Source: Marinagarivorans cellulosilyticus
Lineage (GTDB): Bacteria; Pseudomonadota; Gammaproteobacteria; Pseudomonadales; Cellvibrionaceae
Assembly: GCF_021655555.1 (NCBI RefSeq)
Contig: NZ_AP023086.1
Location: 3,688,685 to 3,752,684, forward strand
DNA: 64,000 bases
Direction: 5' to 3'
Under the pieces are notes generated by a model. The model ran no database searches. It saw nothing but the letters and a program-made list of their open reading frames with translations, and was not told where the DNA came from. The stretch's first letter is position 1, and each line of letters begins with the position of its first letter. Below are positions 38,719 to 47,555 of this stretch, one piece after another. A program made the position numbers and the translations under genes.

Positions 38719-38738
38719 GCCCCTTCTGTGTGAGGGGC
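38719..38738 (+). other. Stem-loop between czcA and the methyltransferase-like gene
   Basis: GCCCCT (38719-38724) and AGGGGC (38733-38738) form a perfect six-pair stem with an eight-base loop, ending 7 bp before the next ATG. It could occlude ribosome binding or act as a weak terminator. Confidence 0.45.
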
Positions 38739-38745
38739 CAAACTT

Positions 38746-39348
38746 ATGCAAAATACCATTATCGTTTTTTTGGGCATTTACTTTATTTGCTTCTTTGGGT
38801 TCGCCGTTGTATTCAGAAATTTTATTGTTGCAAAAAGAACGGGCGTTAACGCCTTTAAACTTAATCAAAAGGCAGGAGCCGAATCGATTACGGGGTGGTA
38901 CTTTAAATTTCTACCTCTTGTTTCCATTCTGGTTTTTATTCTCTATAGCTTTCTGCCAAACCTATATCAATCTATCGGGCCGATTGACCTGATGAACCAT
39001 GCCGCTATTCAGTGGATGGGAATGGGAATAATGGTTGTTTCGCTAGTTTGGGTACTGGCGGCACAATCTCAAATGGGCGCGTCATGGAGAATCGGAATTG
39101 ATCATGACGCAAAGACAGCGTTTGTCCAAAAAGGTTTATTTAAATATTCACGAAACCCTATTTTTGTCGGGGTGATTTTCATTTCTTTCGGTTTTTTTCT
39201 GTTACTCCCCAATCCAATTACGCTAACAATACTTGCCCTTGATATCGCGTTAATTCAAATACAAGTCGCCATGGAAGAAGAGTATTTAACAAAGCAACAC
39301 GGGGATTCATATAGTGAGTATTGCCAACATGTTCGTCGCTGGCTATAG
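38746..39348 (+). CDS. Isoprenylcysteine methyltransferase-family membrane protein
   Basis: 200 aa with about five membrane helices and the C-terminal family core: a YSRNPIFVGV motif, helix, then a conserved EEEYL segment near the end. This is the ICMT/phospholipid methyltransferase fold, often found beside bacterial czc and mer genes with unknown substrate. It follows czcA by 37 bp and precedes the CDF gene by 10 bp, so probably the same operon. Confidence 0.8.
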   Translation: MQNTIIVFLGIYFICFFGFAVVFRNFIVAKRTGVNAFKLNQKAGAESITGWYFKFLPLVSILVFILYSFLPNLYQSIGPIDLMNHAAIQWMGMGIMVVSLVWVLAAQSQMGASWRIGIDHDAKTAFVQKGLFKYSRNPIFVGVIFISFGFFLLLPNPITLTILALDIALIQIQVAMEEEYLTKQHGDSYSEYCQHVRRWL

Positions 39349-39358
39349 GTGAAATACC

Positions 39359-40249
39359 ATGCACAATCATGCGTACCACAACTACGAACAACACAATGAA
39401 AGTACATCCAGAATAGCCTGGGCATTTTTCCTGAATGTCAGCTTTACGATCATCGAATTTATTGGGGGATGGCTGACCAACAGCACCGCAATCATGGCTG
39501 ATGCGGTTCATGACCTAGGGGATAGCTTATCGATTGGTCTCGCTTGGATACTGGGTAACCTGAGCGAAAGAGAGTCCACCTCAAGGTTTAGCTACGGTTA
39601 TCGAAGATTTTCCTTATTGGGCGCACTCATTAATGGAATCGTATTAATTATCGGTTCAATTTGGGTTTTATCTGAAGCAATTCCCAAACTCCTTAACCCC
39701 GAAATGCCGGTTATCGAAGGTATGTTCGGCTTGGCCGTCCTAGGGGTTACCGTCAATGGCTATGCAGCGTTTAAACTCTCCAAAGGTAAGTCACTTAATG
39801 AGCAGATGCTGAATTGGCACTTACTGGAAGATGTTCTAGGCTGGGTAGCCGTACTGGTAGTCTCAGTCATTTTGATGTTTATCGAGTGGCCCATACTCGA
39901 TCCTATTCTTTCCATTGCTTTTACGATTTTTATATTAATCAACGTTCTTCGTAATTTATGGGCCACAACTAAACTGTTTCTTCAGGCGACGCCAAATGAT
40001 GATACGGCCAATACTATTCGTGAATCACTACTGAGTTTTGCGGAAGTCAAAGAGATTCACCATCTACATTTTTGGTCGCTTGACGGGGAACACCATGTCA
40101 TGACCGCGCATTTAGAATTGAGTAAGCTAATCGAACCAACCCGTCAACTCCAATTAAAAACCGAGATTGCTGACCGCCTATCGGGATTTGGGTTAGAGCA
40201 CACAACCATCGAGCTGGAGTTCCCCAATGAACCCTGCAGAGACCAATAA
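39359..40249 (+). CDS. czcD: CDF cation efflux transporter, CzcD-like
   Basis: 296 aa: His-rich N-terminus, six membrane helices with H-D-x-x-D in TM2 (AVHDLGDS) and H-x-x-x-D in TM5 (WHLLEDVLGW), and a C-terminal cytosolic domain (about 200-290) with HHLHFWSLDGEHH. This is the Zn/Cd/Co exporter type of the family, complete, unlike the shorter CDF at 22791. merR begins 3 bp after its stop. Confidence 0.88.
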   Translation: MHNHAYHNYEQHNESTSRIAWAFFLNVSFTIIEFIGGWLTNSTAIMADAVHDLGDSLSIGLAWILGNLSERESTSRFSYGYRRFSLLGALINGIVLIIGSIWVLSEAIPKLLNPEMPVIEGMFGLAVLGVTVNGYAAFKLSKGKSLNEQMLNWHLLEDVLGWVAVLVVSVILMFIEWPILDPILSIAFTIFILINVLRNLWATTKLFLQATPNDDTANTIRESLLSFAEVKEIHHLHFWSLDGEHHVMTAHLELSKLIEPTRQLQLKTEIADRLSGFGLEHTTIELEFPNEPCRDQ

Positions 40250-40252
40250 ATT

Positions 40253-40645
40253 ATGACCAGAACAATCAGCCGCCTTGCTAAAGAGCTGGGTATTAATATT
40301 GAGACCATTCGTTTTTATGAACGCAAAGGCTTAATCCAACAACCACTAAAGCCAACAACCGGGTACCGCCACTACCCGAATGAGACGGTCAATCGAATCC
40401 ATTTTATTAAGCGTGCACAGGAACTAGGATTTACCCTTGATGAAATCGTGCACTTGCTTAGCTTGGAAGACTCGCCGTGCAGCGAGGTCCAAACACTTGC
40501 AAACAAAAAGCTTGAAAAAGTGCAGTCCAAAATACTCGATTTACGACGCTTAGAAAATGCACTTGAAGCACTACTCTCTCAATGTCATGAGAATGACGAC
40601 AAAAGCCATTGCCCCATCATCGATTCATTACAACCCCCGCTATAG
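40253..40645 (+). CDS. merR: Mercury-responsive regulator MerR
   Basis: 130 aa: winged helix-turn-helix (about 5-70), long dimer helix, and cysteines C76, C111 and C120. The 35 and 9 residue spacings equal those of Tn501 MerR (C82, C117, C126), so Hg(II) is the likely inducer. It lies upstream of merT on the same strand, with the operator between, unlike the common divergent arrangement. Confidence 0.88.
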   Translation: MTRTISRLAKELGINIETIRFYERKGLIQQPLKPTTGYRHYPNETVNRIHFIKRAQELGFTLDEIVHLLSLEDSPCSEVQTLANKKLEKVQSKILDLRRLENALEALLSQCHENDDKSHCPIIDSLQPPL

Positions 40646-40647
40646 CC

Positions 40648-40679
40648 TTGACTCCGTACCTATGTACGGAGCATACACT
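40648..40679 (+). promoter_or_regulatory. mer promoter/operator
   Basis: -35 TTGACT (40648-40653) and a perfect dyad CTCCGTAC-CTAT-GTACGGAG (40652-40671), the known MerR half-site GTAC core. The -10 is ATACAC or TACACT with a 19- or 20-bp spacer. It starts 3 bp after the merR stop and serves merT-merP. Confidence 0.88.
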
Positions 40680-40710
40680 TAAGGTAATTCAACCTGAATA
40701 GGGGCAAGCG

Positions 40711-41070
40711 GTGCTCAAAAACAAATCACTTTGGTCAATATTGGCGGGTCTTGGCGCCGCTATCGGCGCTAGCCTTTGCTGTGCTGGACCACTGATATTA
40801 TTGTCGGTGGGTGTGAGTGGCGCTTGGATCGCCAACCTGGCTAGCCTAGAGCCCTACCGCCCCCTATTTGTCGCCACCGTCATTGTGTTATTTGGCTGGG
40901 CAGGCTGGCAATTATTCAAACCAGGCTCAACAGGGAGCGGTGATTGTAAACCAGGGGAAGCATGCGCGATTCCTGAAACACAGAGAAATCGCAAGATCCT
41001 ATTTGTCGTATCACTAATTGCTGCTATTGGTTTTGTGGCAAGCCCATACTGGATTCCACTATTTGTATAA
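40711..41070 (+). CDS. merT: Mercuric ion transporter MerT
   Basis: 119 aa with three membrane helices, the vicinal cysteine pair LCCAGPL in the first, and a second cysteine pair in the cytosolic loop (CKPGEACAIPE). MerT carries Hg(II) from MerP into the cytoplasm, normally for reduction by MerA. The start is a GTG at 40711. No merA is present in this window. Confidence 0.9.
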   Translation: MLKNKSLWSILAGLGAAIGASLCCAGPLILLSVGVSGAWIANLASLEPYRPLFVATVIVLFGWAGWQLFKPGSTGSGDCKPGEACAIPETQRNRKILFVVSLIAAIGFVASPYWIPLFV

Positions 41071-41082
41071 AAAGGTACCCAC

Positions 41083-41373
41083 ATGAAAAAGTTGACCGTC
41101 TTTTTATTAAGCGTATTTTCGATCAGCGGCGCATTTGCAGAAGAACAGCTAGTTGAGCTGAGCCTTCCCTCCATGAATTGCGCGGTATGCCCGATCACAA
41201 TAAAAAAAGCTTTGGAAAAAGTTGAAGGTGTACATTTTGTTGAGGTCACCTACAAAACCAAGCTTGCGACAGTGAAGTTCGAAAACACGGTCACCTCTAT
41301 TGATGACTTAATCTCAGTAACCACCAATGCGGGCTTTCCATCTACCCTAAAGTCGGAAGCGTCTAATGACTAA
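41083..41373 (+). CDS. merP: Periplasmic mercury-binding protein MerP
   Basis: 96 aa: signal peptide ending AFA, then an HMA fold with the mercury loop MNCAVCPITIKKAL. It scavenges Hg(II) in the periplasm and hands it to MerT. 12 bp after merT; its end overlaps the next gene by 8 bp. Confidence 0.92.
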   Translation: MKKLTVFLLSVFSISGAFAEEQLVELSLPSMNCAVCPITIKKALEKVEGVHFVEVTYKTKLATVKFENTVTSIDDLISVTTNAGFPSTLKSEASND

Positions 41374-41581
41374 GCCACTTGTGACTGACTCAGAAATCAC
41401 GTGTCCAGAATGCGGCTTTAAGAAAGTGGAAACGATGCCAACGGATGCTTGCCAGTGGTTTTATGAGTGTGAGTCGTGCCACGCGGTGTTAAGCCCCAAG
41501 CCAGGAGACTGCTGCGTGTACTGCTCTTATGGAACGGTTCAATGTCCGCCGATTCAATCAAATAAGTCATGCTGTAACTAA
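41366..41581 (+). CDS. GDCCVxC-type small Cys-rich protein
   Basis: 71 aa cytosolic protein with a zinc-ribbon-like start (CPECGF) and the family motif GDCCVYCSYG, plus C-terminal CC. About 10 cysteines. The family recurs in mer operons; its role is not established, though thiol metal binding is likely. It overlaps merP, so translationally coupled. Confidence 0.82.
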   Translation: MTKPLVTDSEITCPECGFKKVETMPTDACQWFYECESCHAVLSPKPGDCCVYCSYGTVQCPPIQSNKSCCN

Positions 41582-41643
41582 CAGATCGAGTATCCATCAG
41601 AAGTATGATTATCAAACCTCTTGATTCAAGTTCAGCTTCCACT

Positions 41644-41997
41644 TTATTTAATGCTGATCGTCCCTTTGTACATTTGCATTTGGCAATGAAAGGCGTATTC
41701 ACCTGCACCTAATGGCGGGATATGGATTTTTGTTGGCTTGTTGAGTGGCAAGGTTTCGCTGATTTCCAGCTGAGGGATCATGAGCGTTTCCGCACAAGGT
41801 GATGCATCTTTGCGTAAAAACGTTATGTCATGAGTATCGTTACTATCCATCAAAATATGGGACGGTTTATACACGCCGTTTTCGACAACGACCACCAAGT
41901 CATCATCACCCATCTGCTCGGCTTGGGGTTTGTACAACCAAAACCACCAAATAATAAGCGCAATTAAAATCACGCCGGCTATATTGATTATTAACAT
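41644..41997 (-). CDS. Membrane-anchored cupredoxin-domain protein
   Basis: 117 aa: N-terminal membrane helix (residues about 2-24), then a cupredoxin-like beta sandwich with candidate ligands late in the chain (FHCQMQM, and C68 in SPCAET). It probably binds copper at the periplasmic side of the inner membrane. It lies 27 bp downstream of the copper ATPase gene, suggesting acceptance of exported Cu(I). Confidence 0.78.
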   Translation of the reverse strand: MLIINIAGVILIALIIWWFWLYKPQAEQMGDDDLVVVVENGVYKPSHILMDSNDTHDITFLRKDASPCAETLMIPQLEISETLPLNKPTKIHIPPLGAGEYAFHCQMQMYKGTISIK

Positions 41998-42024
41998 CTG
42001 AACGCTCCTCAGTGTTGCTGTGTA

Positions 42025-44346
42025 TTAGTGTTCTTGGGCTTTAAATAAACGCAATCGATTGGCGTTGCTCACGACCGTGAGTGACGAGAACGCCATGGCC
42101 GCCCCCGCAATAACCGGGTTCATCAGAATGCCAAGCACGGGATAGAGAATACCGGCCGCTACCGGCACACCGGCGACGTTATAGACAAAGGCGCCGAACA
42201 AGTTTTGCTTGATATTTCTCAGGGTGGCTTTACTCACAGCAATGGCATCCGCCAGCCCATGAAGTGAACCCCGCATCAGCGTGATATCGGCACTTTCAAT
42301 GGCGACGTCAGTGCCAGTGCCGATGGCAAATCCCACATTGGCTAAGGCCAACGCTGGGGCATCATTGATACCGTCCCCCGTCATGCCCACGACTTCCCCG
42401 GCCATTTGAAGCTCTTGTACTTTCTTGGCTTTATCCTCCGGCAACACTTCGGCCACAAACTCTGATATGCCCACCTTTTTCGCTACAGCTTTGGCGGTAT
42501 CGCGGTTATCCCCCGTGAGCATGATGACGCGAATACCGTTTTTCTGCAGTCGCTGAATTGCCGAGATGGAGTCTTCTTTAATGGGATCGGCGACCGCGAT
42601 AATGCCGGCCAACTTGCCATCAATTGCGAAGTACATGGGCGTTTTCGCGTCAGCCGCCAACGACTGTGCCTTTTGAACAAAATCGTCTCCCGCCACATTC
42701 AAGGTGACGTCCCGTTCATGCATAAGCTTTTCATTACCAAATAACACGCGACGGCCGTCGACTTCAGCCTCGACACCTCTTGCGGTAATCGCGTTAAAGG
42801 ACGACGCCTTACTTAACTCAATCGCTTTTTCTTGTGCGGTTTCCATAATGGCCAGCGCTAATGGGTGTTCCGAACCCGCTTCAACACTGGCGGCTAATTG
42901 CAGCACTTCGAGCTCCGTTCGCCCACTCACGACGACAACATCGGTTACCTTCGGTGAGCCCAGGGTAATCGTGCCGGTTTTATCGAGAATCATGGCGGTA
43001 ATTTTGGAAGCGGTTTGCAAGGCTTCGCCATTACGAATTAATACTCCGGCCTCCGCCGCTTTACCTACACCGACCATCACCGACATGGGCGTCGCTAATC
43101 CCAAAGCACAAGGGCAAGCGATAATGAGTACCGTGGTTGCCGACACGATGGCAAAAGCGATGGCTGGCGTTGGGCCAAAATTGAGCCAAGCTAAGGCACT
43201 GATGACAGCAGTAATCATGACGACCGGCACAAAAAACGCTGAAATAACATCGGCCAATCGGCCAATCGGTGGCTTGGAATTTTGGGCGCGCTTCACCATA
43301 TTAATGATCTGAGCCAACGCCGTGTCTTTTCCTACCCGCGTTGCTCGAAATACAATACTGCCGGTTTTATTGAGTGTGCCGGCGACCACTTCATCACCCT
43401 TAGCTTTTTCCACGGGCATGGGCTCACCCGTCAGCATGGATTCATCAATGGCAGTGTGTCCCTCGACCACCTCGCCGTCGACGGGGATTTTTTCGCCGGG
43501 GCGGACGCGCACTAGGTCATCCAGCAGCACGTGCTCAATGGGCAAATCCATCTCTTTATCATCACGAATGACGCGCGCCGTTTTCGCCTGCAAGCCGATC
43601 AAACGCTTAATGGCTTCACTGGTACGGCCTCTCGCTTTTATCTCCAGTGCCAGGCCTAAATCTATCAAGCCGATAATGATGGCGGTGGCTTCAAAATAGA
43701 CGTGCCGGGCTTGCGCTGGCACCGCTTCCGGAAAAAACACCACCACCATGGAATACAGCCAAGCGGTACCAGTCCCCAACGCAATTAATGTATCCATGTT
43801 GGCGGAATGATTGAGAAATGATTTCCAGGCACCCACAAAGAAATGACGCCCACTGGCGAGTAGGACACCTAGCGTCAAAATACCAATAATCAGCCACACA
43901 ATACGTTCGGTCGTGGTATTGACACTCATCTCTCCGGTGATCAGAGCGTAGGCCATCAACGGCGCACCCAGAGCCAAAGCAATCCAGGTCTCTCGCATCA
44001 ATTTTTTGTAGTATGCGAGATCGGCTTGTTCTTTTTCGTCCAACTCATCGGTATCTGTCTCAGCAGAGCTGACTTTGGCGTTGTACCCTGCACGCTCTAT
44101 TGCCTGGACCAATACGTCACTGGGTGCTGTACCAGAAACACTGACGGTACGTTGCGCAAAGTTCATCTCAGCATGCTGCACCCCGGATACCGCTTTGAGC
44201 GCACCTTCGATTTTGCCGACACAACTAGCACATCCCGCACCGTCGATAATGAGCTCTGTAACAACGCAGCTCACTGGTTGTGCCACGCTTGGTTTTTCTG
44301 GGTGTTCGGAATGACAATGGCTGTCAGTAACAGTGGATTCACTCAT
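42025..44346 (-). CDS. copA: Copper-exporting P1B-type ATPase CopA
   Basis: 773 aa. One N-terminal HMA domain with GAGCASC (C39, C42), eight membrane helices, TGEP (306-309), the CPC ion motif (411-413), phosphorylated DKTGT (D455), and the late MAFSSLTVVSNANRLR helix typical of Cu(I) pumps. A His/Cys-containing N-terminal tip may add binding. It exports Cu(I) to the periplasm. It overlaps the MerR-family gene upstream by 4 bp (ATGA). Confidence 0.92.
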   Translation of the reverse strand: MSESTVTDSHCHSEHPEKPSVAQPVSCVVTELIIDGAGCASCVGKIEGALKAVSGVQHAEMNFAQRTVSVSGTAPSDVLVQAIERAGYNAKVSSAETDTDELDEKEQADLAYYKKLMRETWIALALGAPLMAYALITGEMSVNTTTERIVWLIIGILTLGVLLASGRHFFVGAWKSFLNHSANMDTLIALGTGTAWLYSMVVVFFPEAVPAQARHVYFEATAIIIGLIDLGLALEIKARGRTSEAIKRLIGLQAKTARVIRDDKEMDLPIEHVLLDDLVRVRPGEKIPVDGEVVEGHTAIDESMLTGEPMPVEKAKGDEVVAGTLNKTGSIVFRATRVGKDTALAQIINMVKRAQNSKPPIGRLADVISAFFVPVVMITAVISALAWLNFGPTPAIAFAIVSATTVLIIACPCALGLATPMSVMVGVGKAAEAGVLIRNGEALQTASKITAMILDKTGTITLGSPKVTDVVVVSGRTELEVLQLAASVEAGSEHPLALAIMETAQEKAIELSKASSFNAITARGVEAEVDGRRVLFGNEKLMHERDVTLNVAGDDFVQKAQSLAADAKTPMYFAIDGKLAGIIAVADPIKEDSISAIQRLQKNGIRVIMLTGDNRDTAKAVAKKVGISEFVAEVLPEDKAKKVQELQMAGEVVGMTGDGINDAPALALANVGFAIGTGTDVAIESADITLMRGSLHGLADAIAVSKATLRNIKQNLFGAFVYNVAGVPVAAGILYPVLGILMNPVIAGAAMAFSSLTVVSNANRLRLFKAQEH

Positions 44347-44771
44347 TGCGTTCGCCTCCTGTGGTGTTTTTTGGTAAAGTTTTCAATCAAATGGCAAATC
44401 ATATGTCCGGTGGGTTCTTCATCCGGCAAACCACTCCACTCGCGCACAGCGGTGCGCATACGATTACGGAGTTCTTCGGTGGCTTTAAATTGCGCTTCGG
44501 TTTCCATCAGGCGTTGCTCAATCAGCATTCTCACTACTGGGCAAGGCGCGTTTTGTTTATCCGCCACCGCCAATATTTCGCCGATGTCATTGACCGTAAA
44601 ACCGAGTGCCCTCGCGCTCAAAATAAAACGCATACGAGCCTGATCTTTAGGGCTGTACTCTTTGTAGCCGTTCGCAGGGCTCTTGGTCGGCGACAAATAG
44701 CCCTTCCGGGTATAGAACCGCACCGTTTCAGCGCTGACTTTAAGCATCTTGGCTAAATCTTTGACTCGCAT
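44343..44771 (-). CDS. MerR-family regulator of the copper ATPase operon
   Basis: 142 aa: winged helix-turn-helix (about 1-70) and dimer helix, with candidate metal cysteines C77 (NAPCPVV) and C126 (MICHLIE), a two-cysteine pattern seen in CueR-like sensors though the C-terminal loop differs from E. coli CueR. First gene of an operon with copA and the cupredoxin. A CueR-type promoter lies upstream at 44844-44874. Confidence 0.8.
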   Translation of the reverse strand: MRVKDLAKMLKVSAETVRFYTRKGYLSPTKSPANGYKEYSPKDQARMRFILSARALGFTVNDIGEILAVADKQNAPCPVVRMLIEQRLMETEAQFKATEELRNRMRTAVREWSGLPDEEPTGHMICHLIENFTKKHHRRRTQ

Positions 44772-44802
44772 GACGTCACCTGTTTAATCCAAATATTTCA
44801 GC

Positions 44803-44831
44803 TTAGACCCAGGTGTTAAACCTAGGTCTAA
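44803..44831. repeat. 12-bp imperfect inverted repeat upstream of the copper operon
   Basis: TTAGACCCAGGT / ACCTAGGTCTAA, 11 of 12 pairs, 5-bp spacer. It lies between the MerR-type promoter and the regulator start, so in the 5' leader. The half CCTAGGTCTAATC (44821-44833) recurs exactly at 47641-47653 in the opposite orientation. Possible second operator or leader hairpin. Confidence 0.5.
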
Positions 44832-44843
44832 TCGTTACCACTC

Positions 44844-44874
44844 ACGATAAACCTGTGTCCAACACACAGGTCAA
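44844..44874 (-). promoter_or_regulatory. CueR-type promoter for merR-copA-cupredoxin
   Basis: Reading leftward: -35 TTGACC (44874-44869), 19-bp spacer, -10 TATCGT (44849-44844). The dyad ACCTGTGT-N5-ACACAGGT fills the spacer (44851-44871). Spacing and dyad are typical of MerR-activated copper promoters. Confidence 0.82.
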
Positions 44875-44877
44875 GCC

Positions 44878-45231
44878 TTATTGATTATGCTTTTCACCCT
44901 CCATAGTCATTTTGTGGTGTTTATGGCTCTTTTTTTCTTTGCTTGCATCGACAAGGTCCTCTTGTTTTTCACGGTTAGCGTGTTCACGATGGGTTTTCCC
45001 TTGCATCTGAACACCATTGCGCATGGAGTGTTTGCTGACCGTTTGCTTGTCGCTATCACTCGGTGCTGCTTCGTTTTTCTGTTTTTCCATGTATTGCTGG
45101 TGCGTCGCTTCTGGCATGGTGGCTTTATGGTGCTTATGCGTTGCTTTGTCTTCAGCAAACGCCAGCGAAGCGTACCCTACAGCCAACGTGGTCAATGACA
45201 GAATGGCGAAATGGTTAATGTGTTTTTTCAT
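44878..45231 (-). CDS. His/Lys-rich periplasmic protein
   Basis: 117 aa: signal peptide ending AFA, mature part rich in His, Lys and Met (KHHKATMPEATHQQYM; HKHHKMTMEG near the C-terminus). No known domain; it probably binds metal in the periplasm. It lies downstream of the cytochrome c gene with a 38-bp gap and ends just before the copper-operon promoter. The opposite strand also has an open frame, but that lacks any protein-like features. Confidence 0.7.
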   Translation of the reverse strand: MKKHINHFAILSLTTLAVGYASLAFAEDKATHKHHKATMPEATHQQYMEKQKNEAAPSDSDKQTVSKHSMRNGVQMQGKTHREHANREKQEDLVDASKEKKSHKHHKMTMEGEKHNQ

Positions 45232-45269
45232 GATGCTTATTCCTGTATTTTTTTCGTTAATTAAGTGAA

Positions 45270-45821
45270 TTAAAATGTTGATAGATAATCAGCCAAGGCT
45301 TCAATCTCTTCATCCGATAACGGCATTTTTGGCATCGGCGAGGCCGGATTATTAAATTGAGGGTTTTTTAATTTCTGAAGAAAAAACGTTTTTCCTTTAT
45401 CCGCTATTGTCGTGTCCAAAGCAGGCCCCACTGTCCCACCTTTCCCGTTAACACTGTGGCAACCCTGGCAACTGTATTTGTTGAACAGTGCTTCACCATT
45501 TAAAACGTGGGCTCCCTCTTTAGCGCTAGCGCTTTTGGTCTCACCCTTTTTCACGAGAGTAATGAACGCCATCACGGCATCGGTTTCTTTGCCAGTTAAG
45601 TGCGCTTTTTCACGCATGTGCGGCATAATGACGGCCCACTCTTGCAATGAAAATTCATCAAGTGAACGTGCGTTATGGCATCGGGCACAATTGTTGTTGA
45701 ACACTTCCGCGCCGTTGATCGGTGAGGGTTCAGCGCTTACCCAAGATGCGCTAAACATCAATAAAAACAGGATCGACCAGGAAGCTGGTGATAAAGGAGT
45801 GCGATTTATAAGTTGTTTCAT
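45270..45821 (-). CDS. Di-heme c-type cytochrome
   Basis: 183 aa: signal peptide ending VSA, then two heme-binding sites CARCH (45-49) and CQGCH (118-122), each in a small cytochrome c domain, with a late methionine (PMPKMPL) as an axial ligand candidate. Exported, periplasmic electron carrier. It sits between the porin and the His-rich gene, probably in one operon with them. Confidence 0.87.
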   Translation of the reverse strand: MKQLINRTPLSPASWSILFLLMFSASWVSAEPSPINGAEVFNNNCARCHNARSLDEFSLQEWAVIMPHMREKAHLTGKETDAVMAFITLVKKGETKSASAKEGAHVLNGEALFNKYSCQGCHSVNGKGGTVGPALDTTIADKGKTFFLQKLKNPQFNNPASPMPKMPLSDEEIEALADYLSTF

Positions 45822-45832
45822 AGTGGTCTCTC

Positions 45833-46954
45833 CTAGAAGCCATAGCTCAATTGAATGGCAAAACGTTGATCGTCTTCTCCCTCTTCGAGATCGGTATCGT
45901 CATAGGCAACTTTGATCACCGAGCGGGCATCCAACCAGTAATTCACTCCGACCATCCAACGACTGGCTTTTGCCAGCTTATTGGTTTCGGCGTACTCGAG
46001 TACCAACTCCGTACCCGAAAGCGATGGCCAAAGTTTTCCCGTTTGAAAAGTGCTCTGCAGATACCAGCCATCGCGTTTGAAGGTATGAATTTCACTCTCG
46101 CCTTCTTCTTCCTCGCGCCCATCCGTTTGCGTTTCGATGTACTCTCCGCGCAGCAGGTAATGTGAGCCAATCAGATTGATATCGATACCCTGGGCACGAA
46201 AGTCCAATGACTCCTCTTCGTCGTAGCTAGCGCTATAGTAAGATGCGCCGAGTTCGAGGCCCGGCAGCATGGCGTAAGCGACGCGACCACCAAATGCCTT
46301 GTCTTTATTGTTGTCACCACTGGTGGCCTCAAAGGCAAGTTCAGGCAGCTCAGCGTGATCACTCTCTTCCTCTTGATGCTCATCCTCAACCGGCTCTTCG
46401 GCATGATCGTCGGCCTCCACTCCAGGACCATTGGTACTGTAGAGATCGATAAATATCTTTTGATGGCCACCCAAAACAATGGTTTGCTGAACAGCGACGC
46501 CAACATCACTCAATATCGGTAACAATGCCTCCATTGCCTGGTTGCTGCCGTGCGATCCATAAATACCAGGGGTCCACGGCGAACGATTGATCCAGCTTGG
46601 GTGAATGTTTGGCCCGAATTGACCAAAAGGAACCAAAAACTTACCGGCTGTGAGCGTGGTGGTATCAGTAAGAAAATAATGCAAATCGGCGTATTCCAGT
46701 TCAACTTCGGTTTCGCCTTCTGCATTTAGACTGATCTCCGTTTCAGCTTCGACATGAATTTTGTCACTTAGACTAAATAAAAATATCGGCACGAAACGTG
46801 CGCTATAAGCACTACTGTCCTGAAGCTCGCTGGTTTCGTATTTCACTTCACCGTAACCGCTAAGTACGAATCGCGCGCTATCAATTTCACTGGCATTTGC
46901 AGCTGATAACGAAGACGCAGCGACGGTTATCGCCGCCAAATATTTAACAGGCAT
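45833..46954 (-). CDS. Porin-like outer-membrane beta-barrel protein
   Basis: 373 aa from the ATG at 46954, chosen because a signal peptide (MPVKYLAAITVAASS...ANAS) and a GGGGAG ribosome-binding site follow the expected layout; the frame is open to 47080. The mature part has alternating aromatic beta strands and ends in YGF, a typical outer-membrane C-terminus. An acidic/His insertion (about residues 190-225) may face metal ions. First of a porin-cytochrome-His-rich set. Confidence 0.8.
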   Translation of the reverse strand: MPVKYLAAITVAASSLSAANASEIDSARFVLSGYGEVKYETSELQDSSAYSARFVPIFLFSLSDKIHVEAETEISLNAEGETEVELEYADLHYFLTDTTTLTAGKFLVPFGQFGPNIHPSWINRSPWTPGIYGSHGSNQAMEALLPILSDVGVAVQQTIVLGGHQKIFIDLYSTNGPGVEADDHAEEPVEDEHQEEESDHAELPELAFEATSGDNNKDKAFGGRVAYAMLPGLELGASYYSASYDEEESLDFRAQGIDINLIGSHYLLRGEYIETQTDGREEEEGESEIHTFKRDGWYLQSTFQTGKLWPSLSGTELVLEYAETNKLAKASRWMVGVNYWLDARSVIKVAYDDTDLEEGEDDQRFAIQLSYGF

Positions 46955-47133
46955 TGAATATCTCCCCTTACATGCCGGCGCAATATTGCACATGCACAAA
47001 AAAATGAAAAAATAATATTGGTATAAAGAGGGAGGGTAAAAATGTTGTCGCGTCAGCTTCACATGCCGCGGTAAACACATGCACGGGAAGAGGTTTTATT
47101 TTCCAGATAACATTTTTGGAAACGACAGACGGA

Positions 47134-47153
47134 TTTGCCCTAGGTTAGGCAAA
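47134..47153 (-). terminator. Stem-loop spanning the stop of the Cys/His-rich gene C
   Basis: In mRNA sense TTTGCC-(loop TAACCTAG)-GGCAAA, with the TAA stop in the loop. A six-pair stem without a T-run. Similar stop-proximal stem-loops occur after the related genes at 24455, 32471 and 62144. Confidence 0.45.
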
Positions 47154-47555
47154 AATGGGAGGACGAATAAGAGACTGATCGTGTGCAGCCAATACATAAG
47201 TGTAATGAGCTGTAGGTTCAAAGACAGAAAAGCTTTTAAGCATTACCCCGAGCCCCATGTGGGTTACGGCATGGCACTGACAATGGCTCATATCTCCATT
47301 TAAACAGGGGCTGCAGTCATGCGTGGACATCACTTTTGTAGCAGCGTGATGGTCATGCGCTGACGTTTCGTGAGTGTCAATGCTATGATGCTTTTCTTGC
47401 ACCATTTGGCCTAGGTTGTTTTCAATGGAAGCATGATCATGAGAACTATGATCATGCGAATCGTTTGCAGGTGAACAAGCAAACGCAAGCGATAGTAGGG
47501 GCTGGCTGAGCAGCACCCAGACTAACACTATCGCTTTAAATCGCTTGCTTGTCAT
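47145..47555 (-). CDS. Secreted Cys/His-rich small protein with RPPI C-terminus (C)
   Basis: 136 aa: signal peptide, His-rich middle with HDH repeats, cluster DCSPCLNGDMSHCQCH and C-terminus RPPIFA. Relative of the proteins at 24455, 32471 and 62144. Likely envelope metal binder. It precedes the porin gene by about 190 bp; a promoter with a dyad overlapping its -10 lies at 47618-47653. Confidence 0.7.
   Translation of the reverse strand: MTSKRFKAIVLVWVLLSQPLLSLAFACSPANDSHDHSSHDHASIENNLGQMVQEKHHSIDTHETSAHDHHAATKVMSTHDCSPCLNGDMSHCQCHAVTHMGLGVMLKSFSVFEPTAHYTYVLAAHDQSLIRPPIFA

Noticed and set aside
44881..45198. 105-codon hydrophobic plus-strand frame
   Set aside because: Antisense to the His-rich gene; His/Lys codons read backwards give Val/Phe/Leu-rich nonsense, mimicking membrane helices.
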